The position numbers were made by a program, and so were the translations under genes. From positions 36,858 through 75,233 of the forward strand of contig JAHECS010000014.1 in NCBI GenBank assembly GCA_024641635.1: a stretch of 38,376 nucleotides of DNA, read 5' to 3'. Shown here piece after piece: positions 17,293 through 26,011 of this stretch; position 1 is the stretch's first letter; every line of letters begins with the position of its first letter. The notes beneath the pieces were generated by a model. It was given only the letters and a program-made list of their open reading frames with translations. It had not been told where the DNA came from and searched no databases. Origin of the DNA: Actinomycetes bacterium (GTDB lineage: Bacteria; Actinomycetota; Actinomycetes; S36-B12).

Positions 17293-17892
17293 CTAGATGC
17301 GCTGGGCCAGCACCCAGACGAAGCTCTGCGTGCCGCCGGACGGCGTGACGTGCTCCTCGCGCAGCGTCTCCAGGGGAGCGAAGCCCTCCCCCATCGCGGC
17401 GATCAGCCCGTCCGCGCTGTACCGGTGCACGGGCAGCCCGGAGCAGGTCTCCGGCCCATCCTCCGCGAACGTCGAGATCACCACGTGACCCCCGTGCGGC
17501 ACGCTCTCGCGGACGAGGTGCCAGTAGTCCGCCTGGTCCTGCGGGTCGGTGAGGAAGTGGAAGGTCGCGCGGTCATGCCAGACATGGAAGGTGCGGTCCG
17601 GCTGCCAGTCGCGGACGTCGCTGACCACCCAGTGCACGGGTGCGTCGCCGACCCGTCCGCGCGCGGCCATGAGCGCCTGCTGGCTCAGATCCACGACGGT
17701 CACGTCGTGGTAGCCACGCTGCAGCAGGTGATCGACCAGCCGGCTCGCGCCTCCCCCGACGTCCACGACCGAGTCGTGCGCCTCGGCCACTCGGCCGATC
17801 AGCATGAGGCTGTTCTCGGGGACGTCCTGGAACCAGGACACGCGCGTATCGCCGGCGTCGGCGTACCGCCCGTCCCAGTACTCGGCTGTCAT
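17293..17892 (-). CDS. Class I SAM-dependent methyltransferase
   Basis: 199-aa Rossmann-fold methyltransferase. It starts MTAEYWDGRYADAGDTRVSW, has SAM motif I VVDVGGGASRLVD, motif II VTVVDLSQQAL, SDVRDW (motif III) and FHVWHDRATFHFLTD (motif IV/post-I region). It resembles the small-molecule group that includes thiopurine/tellurite-type enzymes; the substrate is unknown. Its ATG overlaps the stop of the UPF0182 gene (ATGA, 17889-17892), so the two are co-translated. A long palindrome begins 24 nt after its stop. Confidence 0.9.
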   Translation of the reverse strand: MTAEYWDGRYADAGDTRVSWFQDVPENSLMLIGRVAEAHDSVVDVGGGASRLVDHLLQRGYHDVTVVDLSQQALMAARGRVGDAPVHWVVSDVRDWQPDRTFHVWHDRATFHFLTDPQDQADYWHLVRESVPHGGHVVISTFAEDGPETCSGLPVHRYSADGLIAAMGEGFAPLETLREEHVTPSGGTQSFVWVLAQRI

Positions 17893-20888
17893 GCCGCCGT
17901 GCCCTCCGACTGGGTCTCGTCGGTCGCCGCCTGGTCCTCCGGGAGCAGTTGGCCACCACTGAGCTGGGCCTCGGCCGCCGCGATGGCGTCGAGGGCCGTC
18001 TTCAGCCGGTCCTGGGCCTCGCCGTAGGCGGCGAAGTCCCCGCGCGCCAGGGCGATCTCGCCGTCGTTGTAGGCGCTCTGCGCCGCCGCGATCGCGATGG
18101 CGAGATCCGTCGCCGGGTCGCCCGTCGACTCAGGTGCCTGCGGCGTCGGGGTCGGCGTCGGCTCGGTGCCGTCGCCCGTCCCGTCATCAGGCGTCGGCTG
18201 CACCGTCGAGTCCGGGCTGGTGCCGAAGACCTGGGCCAGGGCGACATCCAGGGTGTTCTCCAGCGCCACGTTGGCGCCATAGCCGACGAGGACCTTGCGC
18301 AGCAGCGGATAGCCGTCAGTGGTCGCACGGATGTAGACCGGCTCGATGTAGAGCAGGCCGCCGTTGAACGGCAGGCTCAGCAGGTTGCCCAGCTCCACCT
18401 CCGAGCCGCCGCGCCGGAGCAGGGACAGCTGGCTTGACACCGTGGGGTCGGACTCGAAGTTGTTCTGCACCTGCTGCGGACCCGGGATGGTCGTGTTGCT
18501 GGGCAGCTGGAGCACCCGCATCTTGCCGTAGTTCTCCCCGGGATCGGAGTCCACGGCCATGAAGGCAGCCAGCGTCTGCCGCCGCTGGGGGGCGAATGTC
18601 GTCGTCAGCGAGAACGCCGACGAGTCCGTGCCAGGCATCTGCAGCGTGAGGTAGTAGGGCGGCTGGAAGACCTGAGCCGGGCTCACGGTGGGATCGTTGG
18701 GGACGATCCAGACGTCGGACGCGTTGTAGAACGTCGTCGCATCCGTGACGTGGTAGCGGCTGAGGATCGCGCGCTGGATCTTGAACAGGTCCTGCGGGTA
18801 GCGGACGTGCTGCATGACCTCGGGCGACATGTCGGAGACCGGCTCGACGATCCCCGGGAAGGCCTTCATCCACGTCTGCAGCACGGGGTCGGCGGGATCC
18901 CATGCGTAGAGCGTCACGGTGCCGTCATAGGCGTCCACGACGGCCTTCACCGAGTTGCGGACGTAGTTCGCCTGGTCCCGCGGCAGCAGCGAGCTCGGCA
19001 GCGTGCGCGAGCTCACCGAGTCGCTCGTCGCCTCGCTGAGGCTGACCCGGCTCGAGTACGGATACTCGTTCGAGAGCGTGTATCCGTCGACCACCCACTT
19101 GATGCGCCCGTCCGCGACGACCGGATATGGATCCTGGTCGAGGGTGAGCCACGGTGCGACCTTCTCGACGCGAGTGAGCGGATCGCGGTCCCACAGGATC
19201 CGTGAATCCGCGTTCACCAGGTCCGAGAGCAGGATGTTCGCGTCCTGGAACTTCGTGGCGAACAGCAGGCGGCCGAACAGGCTGCCCATGGCCGTGCCGC
19301 CCTTGCCCGTGTACGTGTTGGTCGTCTGTCCCGTCGGGCTGGCATCGTCGGGGTAGTCGAGCTCGACCGGCGGCGAGCCCTCGGGGGCGCCGACGATGCT
19401 GTAGGCCGGGGAGAGCTCCCCGAAGTACACGCGCGGCTGCTGGATGTCGAGGTCGCCGGTGGACGGGATGTCGCTCTCGAAGAAGTCCGGCTGACCGTTG
19501 CTGAGCGCAGTGTTGTCGTACGCGGCCACGACGCCGTAGCCGTGGGTGTAGACCGCGCGGTCGTTCGTCCAGTTGCGCTGCCCGTCGGGAATGCCGGCGA
19601 GATTGATCTCACGCACGGCCACGATGGAACCTCGCGTCGACGAGTCGAGGTCGTAGCGGTCGACGTCGAGCTTCGTGTTGAACGAGTAGTAGCCGCGGAT
19701 CTGCTGCAGCTGGTTGAAGGTCGGCGACACGACAGCCGGGTCGAGCAGGCGGATCGCATTGAGCGTCCCTGCGCTGGCGTTGAGCACCTCGGTCGTCGGG
19801 GGGCTCACGGTTCCGGGGTAGTCGGTGACCTCCGAGTCGGCGATGTCGTACGCCGAACGGGTGGCGTTGATGTTGCGCTCGAGGAACGGCTCCTCGCGGA
19901 CCAGCTCGCTCGGACGGACCTGGAACTGCTGCACGATCAGCGGGTACACCGTTCCGACGACGAGGCTGGTGACGACGAGCAGGCCGGCGCCGATCACCGG
20001 AATCACCCAGTGCCGCCGGAACACGTTGATGAAGAACAGCGCCGCGACCAGCAGGGAGACGGCGGCGAGGATGTTGAGCGCAGGCAGGACCGCGTACACG
20101 TCGGTGTACTTCAGGCCGGTGAAGCCCGCGACGAGCTGCTGGCTCTGAGTCGCCAGCGAGAAGCGGTCGAACCAGTACGACACCGCCTTCAGCAGGACGA
20201 AGAGCCCGATGAGCAGGCTGAGCTGCGACTGCGCCGCTCCGGAGGCCCGATCGCCCTTCGGCTGCAGGCGCAGGCCGCCATAGAGGTACTGCACGGCGAT
20301 GACGGCGAGGATGCACAGGAACAGCACCGCGAACCCGAACCCGATCAGGAAGCGGACGAACGGAAGGGTGAACGTGTAGAACGACAGGTCCATGCCGAAC
20401 TGCGGGTCCTCGATGCCGAACGCGGTCGCGTTCCGCCACAGCAGGTAGGTGCCCCACTCCCCCGCGGCGGTCAGGCCCGTGACGAAGCCCAGGCCGACGG
20501 CGATGAGGATGGTGAATCGACGGCGGTAGGGCTCGATGGCCACGCGGTATCGCTCGAGGCTGGCCTGCTCGGGGGTCATGCCCCGGAACGTCGGGCGAGT
20601 CCGCCAGGCGATCCACATCGACAGGCCGACCGCGATGGCCATGACCGCGCCGAAGGCGACGAACATGACGGCGCGGGTGATGATCGACGTCGTGAACACG
20701 GTGGTCTTGCCGACGGAGTCGAACCACAGCCAGTCCGTGTAGTACCCCGCGAAGATCACGAACCCGCCCACGAGCAGGGCCAGGATGATGATCGTCGGGA
20801 TGAGGACGCCTCGCCGGCGCGGCGCGTCCTCCATGACGGAACCGTCGGGGCGACCCGGGCCGCCCATGCCGGGCATGTCGAAGCTCAT
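17889..20888 (-). CDS. UPF0182 family membrane protein
   Basis: 999-aa protein. Residues 1-28 are cytosolic and Gly/Pro/Met-rich. About seven transmembrane helices follow (for example LIPTIIILALLVGGFVIFAG, IPVIGAGLLVVTSLVVGTVY). A large extracytoplasmic domain follows (VNADSRILWDRDPLTRVEKV, NYVRNSVKAVVDAYDGTVTL and others). The Asp/Thr/Pro-rich linker GTGDGTEPTPTPTPQ leads to a helical Ala-rich tail. Length and order fit UPF0182 (mycobacterial Rv3193c/Rv0064 type). The function is unknown to me; an envelope role is suggested. ATG 20888 is preferred over GTG 20891 because of spacing to AGG. Overlaps the methyltransferase gene. Confidence 0.95.
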   Translation of the reverse strand: MSFDMPGMGGPGRPDGSVMEDAPRRRGVLIPTIIILALLVGGFVIFAGYYTDWLWFDSVGKTTVFTTSIITRAVMFVAFGAVMAIAVGLSMWIAWRTRPTFRGMTPEQASLERYRVAIEPYRRRFTILIAVGLGFVTGLTAAGEWGTYLLWRNATAFGIEDPQFGMDLSFYTFTLPFVRFLIGFGFAVLFLCILAVIAVQYLYGGLRLQPKGDRASGAAQSQLSLLIGLFVLLKAVSYWFDRFSLATQSQQLVAGFTGLKYTDVYAVLPALNILAAVSLLVAALFFINVFRRHWVIPVIGAGLLVVTSLVVGTVYPLIVQQFQVRPSELVREEPFLERNINATRSAYDIADSEVTDYPGTVSPPTTEVLNASAGTLNAIRLLDPAVVSPTFNQLQQIRGYYSFNTKLDVDRYDLDSSTRGSIVAVREINLAGIPDGQRNWTNDRAVYTHGYGVVAAYDNTALSNGQPDFFESDIPSTGDLDIQQPRVYFGELSPAYSIVGAPEGSPPVELDYPDDASPTGQTTNTYTGKGGTAMGSLFGRLLFATKFQDANILLSDLVNADSRILWDRDPLTRVEKVAPWLTLDQDPYPVVADGRIKWVVDGYTLSNEYPYSSRVSLSEATSDSVSSRTLPSSLLPRDQANYVRNSVKAVVDAYDGTVTLYAWDPADPVLQTWMKAFPGIVEPVSDMSPEVMQHVRYPQDLFKIQRAILSRYHVTDATTFYNASDVWIVPNDPTVSPAQVFQPPYYLTLQMPGTDSSAFSLTTTFAPQRRQTLAAFMAVDSDPGENYGKMRVLQLPSNTTIPGPQQVQNNFESDPTVSSQLSLLRRGGSEVELGNLLSLPFNGGLLYIEPVYIRATTDGYPLLRKVLVGYGANVALENTLDVALAQVFGTSPDSTVQPTPDDGTGDGTEPTPTPTPQAPESTGDPATDLAIAIAAAQSAYNDGEIALARGDFAAYGEAQDRLKTALDAIAAAEAQLSGGQLLPEDQAATDETQSEGTAA

Positions 20889-20953
20889 CACACCAACCTA
20901 CGTCAGTGCCGTCTCACGCGCGTCGGGGGACGTCCCACAGCACGGCCCGAGCG

Positions 20954-22096
20954 TCACGCAGCGTCCGCCGGACAGCTGAGGACCGGGGAGCCGGCGACGT
21001 ACGTCTGCACGGCACCGACGGCCTCCTCGAGGCTTGTGACCGGCGTGACGGTCAGCCCGTCGGGAATGTGACCCGCGATCTCGGCGCAGTGCTGGGCGGG
21101 CATGAGGAACAGCGTCGCACCGGCCTGGCGCGCGCCAGCGAGCTTCTGCCGGATTCCGCCGATCGGTCCCACGGTCCCGTCCGGTTCGATCGTCCCGGTT
21201 CCCGCGACGTGGTTGCCGCCAGTGAGATCACCGGGCGTGAGCTTGTCGACGATGCCCGTCGCGAACATGAGCCCGGCACTCGGGCCGCCCACGTCTTCGA
21301 GAGTGAAGTCGATGGGGAACTCGGCCGAGTAGAGCTCGCCGACGCCGATGCCGATGTAGGGCGTTCCCGGGCTGTCCGGGTTGTCGGCAGACGTCACGAC
21401 CTGCGTCTGCTCCACGTCGTCCTTCATGACCCCGTCAACCTCGACTCCATCGCGCCGGACGACGAAGGTGATGTCGGACCCGATGGGCTGCGAACGCACC
21501 GCCGAGACGACCTGCTCAGGCCCGGTGAGCGGCTCACCGTTGATGCTGACGATGACGTCGCGTGGCGCGAGCTTCCCGTCCGCGGGGGTCCCGGCGTAGA
21601 CGGCCGTGACAACGGTGTCGGTGATCACGGGACGGTCGAGGTAGCTCATCGCCGCTGCCACCGCGTTCGACTCCGACGTGCTGAACAGCATCGCCTGCCG
21701 GGTCCGCACATCCTCGCCGGAGACCTCGTCGGGGAACAGCAGCTCGCGAGGGACGACGGCGTCCGACGAATCGAGCCACGAGGCGATGGCGTCCACGAAG
21801 GTCAGCCCTCCGCGAGGGCCGCCCGACTCGTAGACCGTGGTCATGTCCAGGTTCCCGCTCACCGGGTACGTCTCCGTGCCGGTGATCGAGATGACGTCAC
21901 GCCCGTCGTCCTGGCCGATGACGTTGAAGGTCGGGCCCGGTGCGAGCTTCACGAAGGGCACGGGCAGGAGGAAGGCGACGAGGAGGAGCGCCGCGGTCGT
22001 GACGGCGCTGATGATGAGCATCCAGCCGCGCCGCGACGGGTGCAGGAGTGCGGACCACCAGCCCGGGGGCTCGGCGGCGACGTCGGGGTCGCTCAC
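20954..22096 (-). CDS. Membrane-anchored PDZ / Lon-type (S16) serine protease
   Basis: 380-aa protein. One N-terminal TM helix (MLIISAVTTAALLLVAFLLP, about 26-45), an extracytoplasmic domain, a PDZ domain (about 155-225, AVYAGTPADGKLAPRDVIVS) and a C-terminal Lon proteolytic domain. The catalytic dyad is Ser273 in VGGPSAGLMF and Lys318 in GGIRQKLAGA. It is the YlbL/Rv3194c type, without an AAA+ domain. I chose the GTG at 22096, which overlaps the upstream stop (GTGA) and puts the TM near the start; longer readings are Arg/His-rich noise. It lies 65 nt upstream of the UPF0182 gene, the same pairing I recall in mycobacteria. Confidence 0.94.
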   Translation of the reverse strand: MSDPDVAAEPPGWWSALLHPSRRGWMLIISAVTTAALLLVAFLLPVPFVKLAPGPTFNVIGQDDGRDVISITGTETYPVSGNLDMTTVYESGGPRGGLTFVDAIASWLDSSDAVVPRELLFPDEVSGEDVRTRQAMLFSTSESNAVAAAMSYLDRPVITDTVVTAVYAGTPADGKLAPRDVIVSINGEPLTGPEQVVSAVRSQPIGSDITFVVRRDGVEVDGVMKDDVEQTQVVTSADNPDSPGTPYIGIGVGELYSAEFPIDFTLEDVGGPSAGLMFATGIVDKLTPGDLTGGNHVAGTGTIEPDGTVGPIGGIRQKLAGARQAGATLFLMPAQHCAEIAGHIPDGLTVTPVTSLEEAVGAVQTYVAGSPVLSCPADAA

Positions 22097-22320
22097 GCTC
22101 GGGTGTCCGGCTCGACCGGCTCGTCGGGTTGCACGGGCTCGACGACCCGGGCGTTGCCGCCGGTGGGCAGCGGGCGTTCCATGGCCTGCTGCATGCGACG
22201 CAGTCGCTCCATGGAGTCCTCCGCGGTCGTGGGCTTGGCGGGTCGGCTGCGCAGCATGACGAACAGGACGGCCAGGACAGTGGCGCCGATGGGAATGAGC
22301 CACCATGCCAGCGCTGACAC
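22093..22320 (-). CDS. Small single-pass membrane protein
   Basis: 75-aa protein: TM helix WLIPIGATVLAVLFVMLRSR (7-26), then a cytosolic helix AEDSMERLRRMQQAMERPLP and an acidic Pro-rich tail. Overlaps the S16 protease start by 4 nt, so it is probably a partner or adaptor of that protease (inference). Not recognised as a named family. Starts with ATG at 22320 after an AGGAGA-like site. Confidence 0.83.
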   Translation of the reverse strand: MSALAWWLIPIGATVLAVLFVMLRSRPAKPTTAEDSMERLRRMQQAMERPLPTGGNARVVEPVQPDEPVEPDTRA

Positions 22321-22875
22321 CGGGTCTCCTTGTTTGACGTGCTGCGAGGGTCTGACGAGTCGGCCCCCACGGCGGTTCCCCCAAGAGTACGCGGCCGGGC
22401 GAAATACGACGGACCCCCGGGGCTCTCCGCCTCGTTCGCCTTCCCCTTGCGAACGGGCGTGTTATCCCGGGGGTCCAACGCGGACGAACCTAGGGACTCG
22501 GCGACCGGGGAGTCAACGGGAGCGGGGGAATTCGTTCACCTGACCTGTGGACACCCTGTGTACGGGCTGTTGACGCACCCGCGTGTCGCTGTGGACGGCA
22601 CGTGCATGACGCTGGGGACAGTGCTGGGGATGGCTCACCTTTCACGGCTGTGACCAGCCAGAACTCTGTCCGCAGCCTGTGGATGAAAGAAAGTTGCCCG
22701 GCTTTGCCTCCCGTTCACCCGCCTGTGACGTGGCCGGAGTCGCACGGTCCCGCGGGGACGCTGGCGCCAGCACCGTCACGAAGATGAAGCCGGGCGACCT
22801 GGTCGCAGTCTGGTGCGGGTCGGTGACCTTGCCAGCTCTGCGGTTCGCGGGCCGTTGGAGGGGCGGCGGGCGAGA
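22321..22875. other. Long divergent intergenic region
   Basis: About 555 nt without a convincing gene, between the minus-strand protease operon and the plus-strand NTF2-like gene. It holds the nested hairpin at 22411-22476 and three co-oriented DnaA-box-like sequences at 22546, 22590 and 22678. No clear -35/-10 promoter could be assigned. Open frames across it read different low-complexity proteins and lack motifs. Confidence 0.6.
22411..22476. other. Nested inverted repeat / structured leader candidate
   Basis: Outer perfect arms GGACCCCCGGG (22411-22421) and CCCGGGGGTCC (22466-22476). Middle CGCC (22428-22431) with GGCG (22456-22459). Inner GTTCGC (22434-22439) with GCGAAC (22449-22454) around a 9-nt loop. 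Together they make one 66-nt hairpin with two small internal loops. It is 90 nt upstream of the minus-strand gene at 22320, so it may lie in that operon's 5' leader, or may terminate transcription. It does not match a riboswitch I know. Confidence 0.65.
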
Positions 22876-23286
22876 ATGACCGGCATGACCGAGCCTTGGC
22901 CCGAGCACGCGAACGCGACCGCCTACCGGAACGCCGCCGCGGCGTTCCGATCCGGGGACATCTCGAGGATCCGGGCGCTGATCGACGATGAGGTGGTCTG
23001 GCACATTCCGGGAGACCATCCGATGGCGGGTGATGTGACCGGGGTCGAGGCGCTGATGGCGTTTCTGACCCGTCTGGGCGAGATCGGCTTCTCCCTGCAC
23101 GAGCACGACGTCTTCGGAAGCGATGCTCACGTGTGCGCCCTCAGCGAGATGGGTGCCACACGCCCAGGCACGGATGTCAGCACTCGCGTCGTCAGCGTCT
23201 TCCATTTCCGCGAGGGGCGTCAGGTCGAGAGGTGGATCTATCCCGAAGACATGGCCGCATGGAACGCCATCTTCGACGTGACGTGA
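22876..23286 (+). CDS. NTF2/SnoaL-like protein
   Basis: 136-aa ketosteroid-isomerase-like protein: helix AYRNAAAAFRSGDISRIRAL, then DDEVVWHIPGDHPMAGDVTG (the typical W-H-x-P-G turn of this group), GVEALMAFLTRLGEIGF, and beta strands ending FHFREGRQVERWIYPED. It probably binds or isomerises a small molecule; no catalytic set is certain. ATG 22876 and ATG 22885 are both possible (MTG-MTEPWPEH). It is only distantly similar to the NTF2-like protein at 6731. Convergent with the DUF1232 gene. Confidence 0.85.
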   Translation: MTGMTEPWPEHANATAYRNAAAAFRSGDISRIRALIDDEVVWHIPGDHPMAGDVTGVEALMAFLTRLGEIGFSLHEHDVFGSDAHVCALSEMGATRPGTDVSTRVVSVFHFREGRQVERWIYPEDMAAWNAIFDVT

Positions 23287-23349
23287 TCCTGGCCGTCGCC
23301 GTGAAGGCATGGCCCGCTGCTTCGGGTACCTCTGACGACACGTGCTGGG

Positions 23350-23784
23350 CTATGGCGACTCAGGCTGCGGCTGCTTGGGGTTGTCGTTCGGCAGGCCCGT
23401 CAGACGGACCAGCACGGCGAACCCGGCTTCGGTCCCCGGCCAGTGCTGGCGAAGGGCAGGAAGACCAGCGCGCCGAGCCACCGACCGCAGCACGAGTGCC
23501 GTCACGATGGCGTCATCGGCATAGCCCAGCACGGGAATGAAGTCGGGGACCAGATCCAGGGGAAAGGCCAGATAGGCCAGCAGGGCAGCGAGTCGCCACC
23601 GCACTCCGCGAGGCAGAGTGGCGTCGGCGGCCAGGCGCCGCAGCAGTCGCACGAGGTCAGGGAGCAATCTGACCGCTTCCCGAACCAGCTCACCTTTCGG
23701 GCGTGCCACCAGGAGCGCGACCAACGACGCCACCCAGATCGTGGCGATCGCAACCACGAAGCCGATTGCGATCTCGACGACCAT
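23350..23784 (-). CDS. DUF1232 (YkvA-like) membrane protein
   Basis: 144-aa protein. N-terminal TM helix (IAIGFVVAIATIWVASLVAL), an Arg/Leu-rich cytosolic helix (LLPDLVRLLRRLAADATLPR), then the DUF1232 signature RWRLAALLAYLAFPLDLVPD-FIPVLGYADDAIV. YkvA-like proteins are conserved membrane proteins whose biochemical role is not established. The C-terminus is Pro/Gln-rich. Starts at 23784, ends facing the NTF2-like gene. Confidence 0.92.
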   Translation of the reverse strand: MVVEIAIGFVVAIATIWVASLVALLVARPKGELVREAVRLLPDLVRLLRRLAADATLPRGVRWRLAALLAYLAFPLDLVPDFIPVLGYADDAIVTALVLRSVARRAGLPALRQHWPGTEAGFAVLVRLTGLPNDNPKQPQPESP

Positions 23785-23868
23785 CAGCGCCGCTCACCTA
23801 CCTTCACGTCCACCGCCGTCGTGGCGGGGAGATCGCGTTCGATCGCGCGACCGCCTGGTCGGGGCGTG

Positions 23869-24420
23869 CTACGCCGACGTCGCGGTGGCAATCATCGCGC
23901 GCACCGAGGGGTCGAGCGGCTCCGGCAGGGCGCCCACCGGGAACCAGCGCAGGTCGTCCGACTCGTGGCTCATGACCGCACGTGCATCCGCGGGCACCGT
24001 CGCGAGGAACTGCACGTCGAGGTGCTCGCTCATCCGGCCGCCGCATGGCACCGGATGACGATCGAGTCGGATGGGCTGGTCCGACATCGTGACATCCTCG
24101 ATGCCGCTCTCCTCCTGCGTCTCGCGGACCGCCGCGGCACGGATCGACGCATCGCCGACCTCGTTGTGCCCGCCGAGCTGCAGCCAGCGGCCCACCTTGG
24201 GGTGGAGCGTCAGGAGCACGCGGGTGCGATCGGGATCCATGACGAGGGCGCTGGAGGTGAGGTGTCCCACGACGCACTCTCGCGACATGGCGTCGAGGTG
24301 CTCGCGCAGGAAGACGAGGTAGGCGTCGCGGAGCACCCGCTGCTCCGGTTCAGGATGGGTCCAGCGCGAGAGCACGTCGAAGGCGTCGGCGTGCAGGCGC
24401 GCGAAGGCGGGGTCGATCAC
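23869..24420 (-). CDS. NUDIX hydrolase
   Basis: 183-aa protein. An N-terminal helical part (LRDAYLVFLREHLDAMSREC) leads to a NUDIX fold: beta strand SALVMDPDRTRVLLT, then the box GGHNEVGDASIR...VRETQEESGI. The box keeps the REx2EExG core that binds Mg, though the first acidic position is Asp and the spacing to Arg is one residue longer than the textbook motif. It hydrolyses an X-linked nucleoside diphosphate; the substrate is unknown. The GTG start overlaps the DUF2342 stop (GTGA, 24417-24420), so the two genes are coupled. Confidence 0.92.
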   Translation of the reverse strand: MIDPAFARLHADAFDVLSRWTHPEPEQRVLRDAYLVFLREHLDAMSRECVVGHLTSSALVMDPDRTRVLLTLHPKVGRWLQLGGHNEVGDASIRAAAVRETQEESGIEDVTMSDQPIRLDRHPVPCGGRMSEHLDVQFLATVPADARAVMSHESDDLRWFPVGALPEPLDPSVRAMIATATSA

Positions 24421-25823
24421 TCGTCGCCGGTCGGGGACTCAGGGTCCCCCGGCAGGTCGCCGGGTGAGTCGGGCACGTCGAACTCGAGCTCGGTCGCGCT
24501 GGCCTCGATGAAGCCCAGTGGGTCACCGAGGTCATCGGGGCCGGGCAGCAGGTCCGGATGCGCCCAGAGCGCATCGCGGGCGTCTGCTCCGCGGCCGGCA
24601 CGCACCACCGCGAACAGCGTCGCCGCCTCACGCGCCAACCGCGGACGCAGCTCCATGCCGACCAGGGTGGCGAATGTCTTCTCGGCAGGTCCGCCCGCTG
24701 CGCGACGGCGCCGGATCGCCTCCCTCAGCTGTACGGCGGACGGCAGCCGATCCGCGATCGCGGTGTCGACGACGTCGTCCACCCAGCCCTCGACGAGCGC
24801 GAGCAGCGTCTCGAGCCGCGCGATGGCCGCCCGCTGCTCCTCGGTGTCCTCCGGCTGAAGGAGGCCGCTGCCCATGAGCTCCTGCAGTGCCTCGGGGTTC
24901 GACATGTCGATGTCGCCCATGGCCTCCTGCAGGCGCGACTGGTCCACCCGGACGCCTCGGGCGTACTCCTCGACCGCGCCGATGACACGGGGTCGCAGCC
25001 ATGACACGTGGGCGAACAACCGCTGGTGCGCGGACTCCCGCAGGGCGAGGTAGAGGCGCACATCCTCGACCGACAGGCCAAGGCCCTCGCCGAATGCGGC
25101 GACGTTGCGCGGCAGGAGTGCCGGTCGCGCGCTGGTGGTCAGCGGAATGCCGATGTCCGATGAGCTGACGACGTCGGCGGCCAGCGTGGCAAGCGCCTGC
25201 CCGAGCTGCATGCTGAACGCCGCGGCACCCAGCTGCCGGAGCATGCCGAGCATCGGCGCCATCATCTGGGCCATCTCCGGCGGGATGCCGCCCGGGAACA
25301 TCTCACGGAACTGCTCGGGCATGTTCTCCGACAGGGTCGCGACGTCCATCTCCCCGCCGCCCTGCATCTGGCCCACGACCTGCTGCATGTGCTCGGCGAT
25401 CGGCTGGATGACCTGTCGCCAGACGGGCGTGGTCGCCTCGAGCCACTCCGACCGACTCCACGCCTCCGGGGTCCCGGTGGTCGCAGGGAAGGTCACCGCG
25501 GGGTCGAGCCACACGTCGGCGAGCTGCACCGCCTCGATGACGGCCCGTCGCTCGGCATCGGACACGGACGGATCGCCCGCCTGGACGAGGGTCTTGCGTG
25601 CGATGTCGTTGACCATCCCCCAGTTGACGGGGCCGCCCGCGTCGGGGCCGCTCTGGCCGGACTGGATCATCGCTCCGAGCTGCTGCAGCGCAGCGCCCAG
25701 TGAGTTCATGTCGAAGCCGCCAGCGCCACCCGTGCCGAAGCCGATGGGGTCTGAGGGGCCGTCGCCAGTGCCGCCGGACTCATTGCCGTCGTCACCCATG
25801 CCGAAGCCGAAGGGAACGCTCAT
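24417..25823 (-). CDS. DUF2342 zinc-dependent metalloprotease-like protein
   Basis: 468-aa protein. A Gly-rich N-terminus (MSVPFGFGMGDDGNESGGTG) is followed by helical regions with Met/Gln-rich segments (EHMQQVVGQMQGGGEMD; PPEMAQMMAPMLGMLRQLGA) and the zincin-like core LALRESAHQRLFAHVSWLRP, where E-x-x-H supplies the putative metal/catalytic site. The C-terminus is acidic. It matches the TIGR03624/DUF2342 actinobacterial family (mycobacterial Rv3195 type), annotated as zinc-dependent metalloprotease or hydrolase; activity is unproven to my knowledge. Coupled to the NUDIX gene by a 4-nt overlap. Confidence 0.93.
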   Translation of the reverse strand: MSVPFGFGMGDDGNESGGTGDGPSDPIGFGTGGAGGFDMNSLGAALQQLGAMIQSGQSGPDAGGPVNWGMVNDIARKTLVQAGDPSVSDAERRAVIEAVQLADVWLDPAVTFPATTGTPEAWSRSEWLEATTPVWRQVIQPIAEHMQQVVGQMQGGGEMDVATLSENMPEQFREMFPGGIPPEMAQMMAPMLGMLRQLGAAAFSMQLGQALATLAADVVSSSDIGIPLTTSARPALLPRNVAAFGEGLGLSVEDVRLYLALRESAHQRLFAHVSWLRPRVIGAVEEYARGVRVDQSRLQEAMGDIDMSNPEALQELMGSGLLQPEDTEEQRAAIARLETLLALVEGWVDDVVDTAIADRLPSAVQLREAIRRRRAAGGPAEKTFATLVGMELRPRLAREAATLFAVVRAGRGADARDALWAHPDLLPGPDDLGDPLGFIEASATELEFDVPDSPGDLPGDPESPTGDE

Positions 25824-25926
25824 GCATCAACGGTATACGGCGTCCGGGGCCGTGCCCCCCGTACGGACCGTGCGAGGCGTTCGCCGTGAGGGGAAGTCGC
25901 CTCCGTGGCCCGGGGCCGGACATGCA

Positions 25927-25958
25927 GCGAGGGGGCGACCATCAGGTCGCCCCCTCGC
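25927..25958 (-). terminator. Perfect 14-bp hairpin after the DUF5679 gene
   Basis: GCGAGGGGGCGACC (25927-25940) and GGTCGCCCCCTCGC (25945-25958) with loop ATCA. It is 54 nt past the DUF5679 stop codon and 104 nt before the DUF2342 start, both on the minus strand. Stem stability is very high, but there is no U-tract. Confidence 0.7.
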
Positions 25959-26011
25959 CGTGCGCTGTCAGCGCGAGGTTGCGTCAGCCCGCCGTAGAGG
26001 GCCGGGCTGGA

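Noticed and set aside
19542..21071. A 509-codon plus-strand open frame opposite the UPF0182 gene
   Set aside because: The translation is almost only Arg, Asp, Glu, Gly and Val without motifs, while the minus strand encodes a membrane protein of known family.
22540..22690. Chromosomal origin (oriC)
   Set aside because: Boxes are few and imperfect, there is no A/T-rich unwinding region, and no dnaA/dnaN is adjacent.
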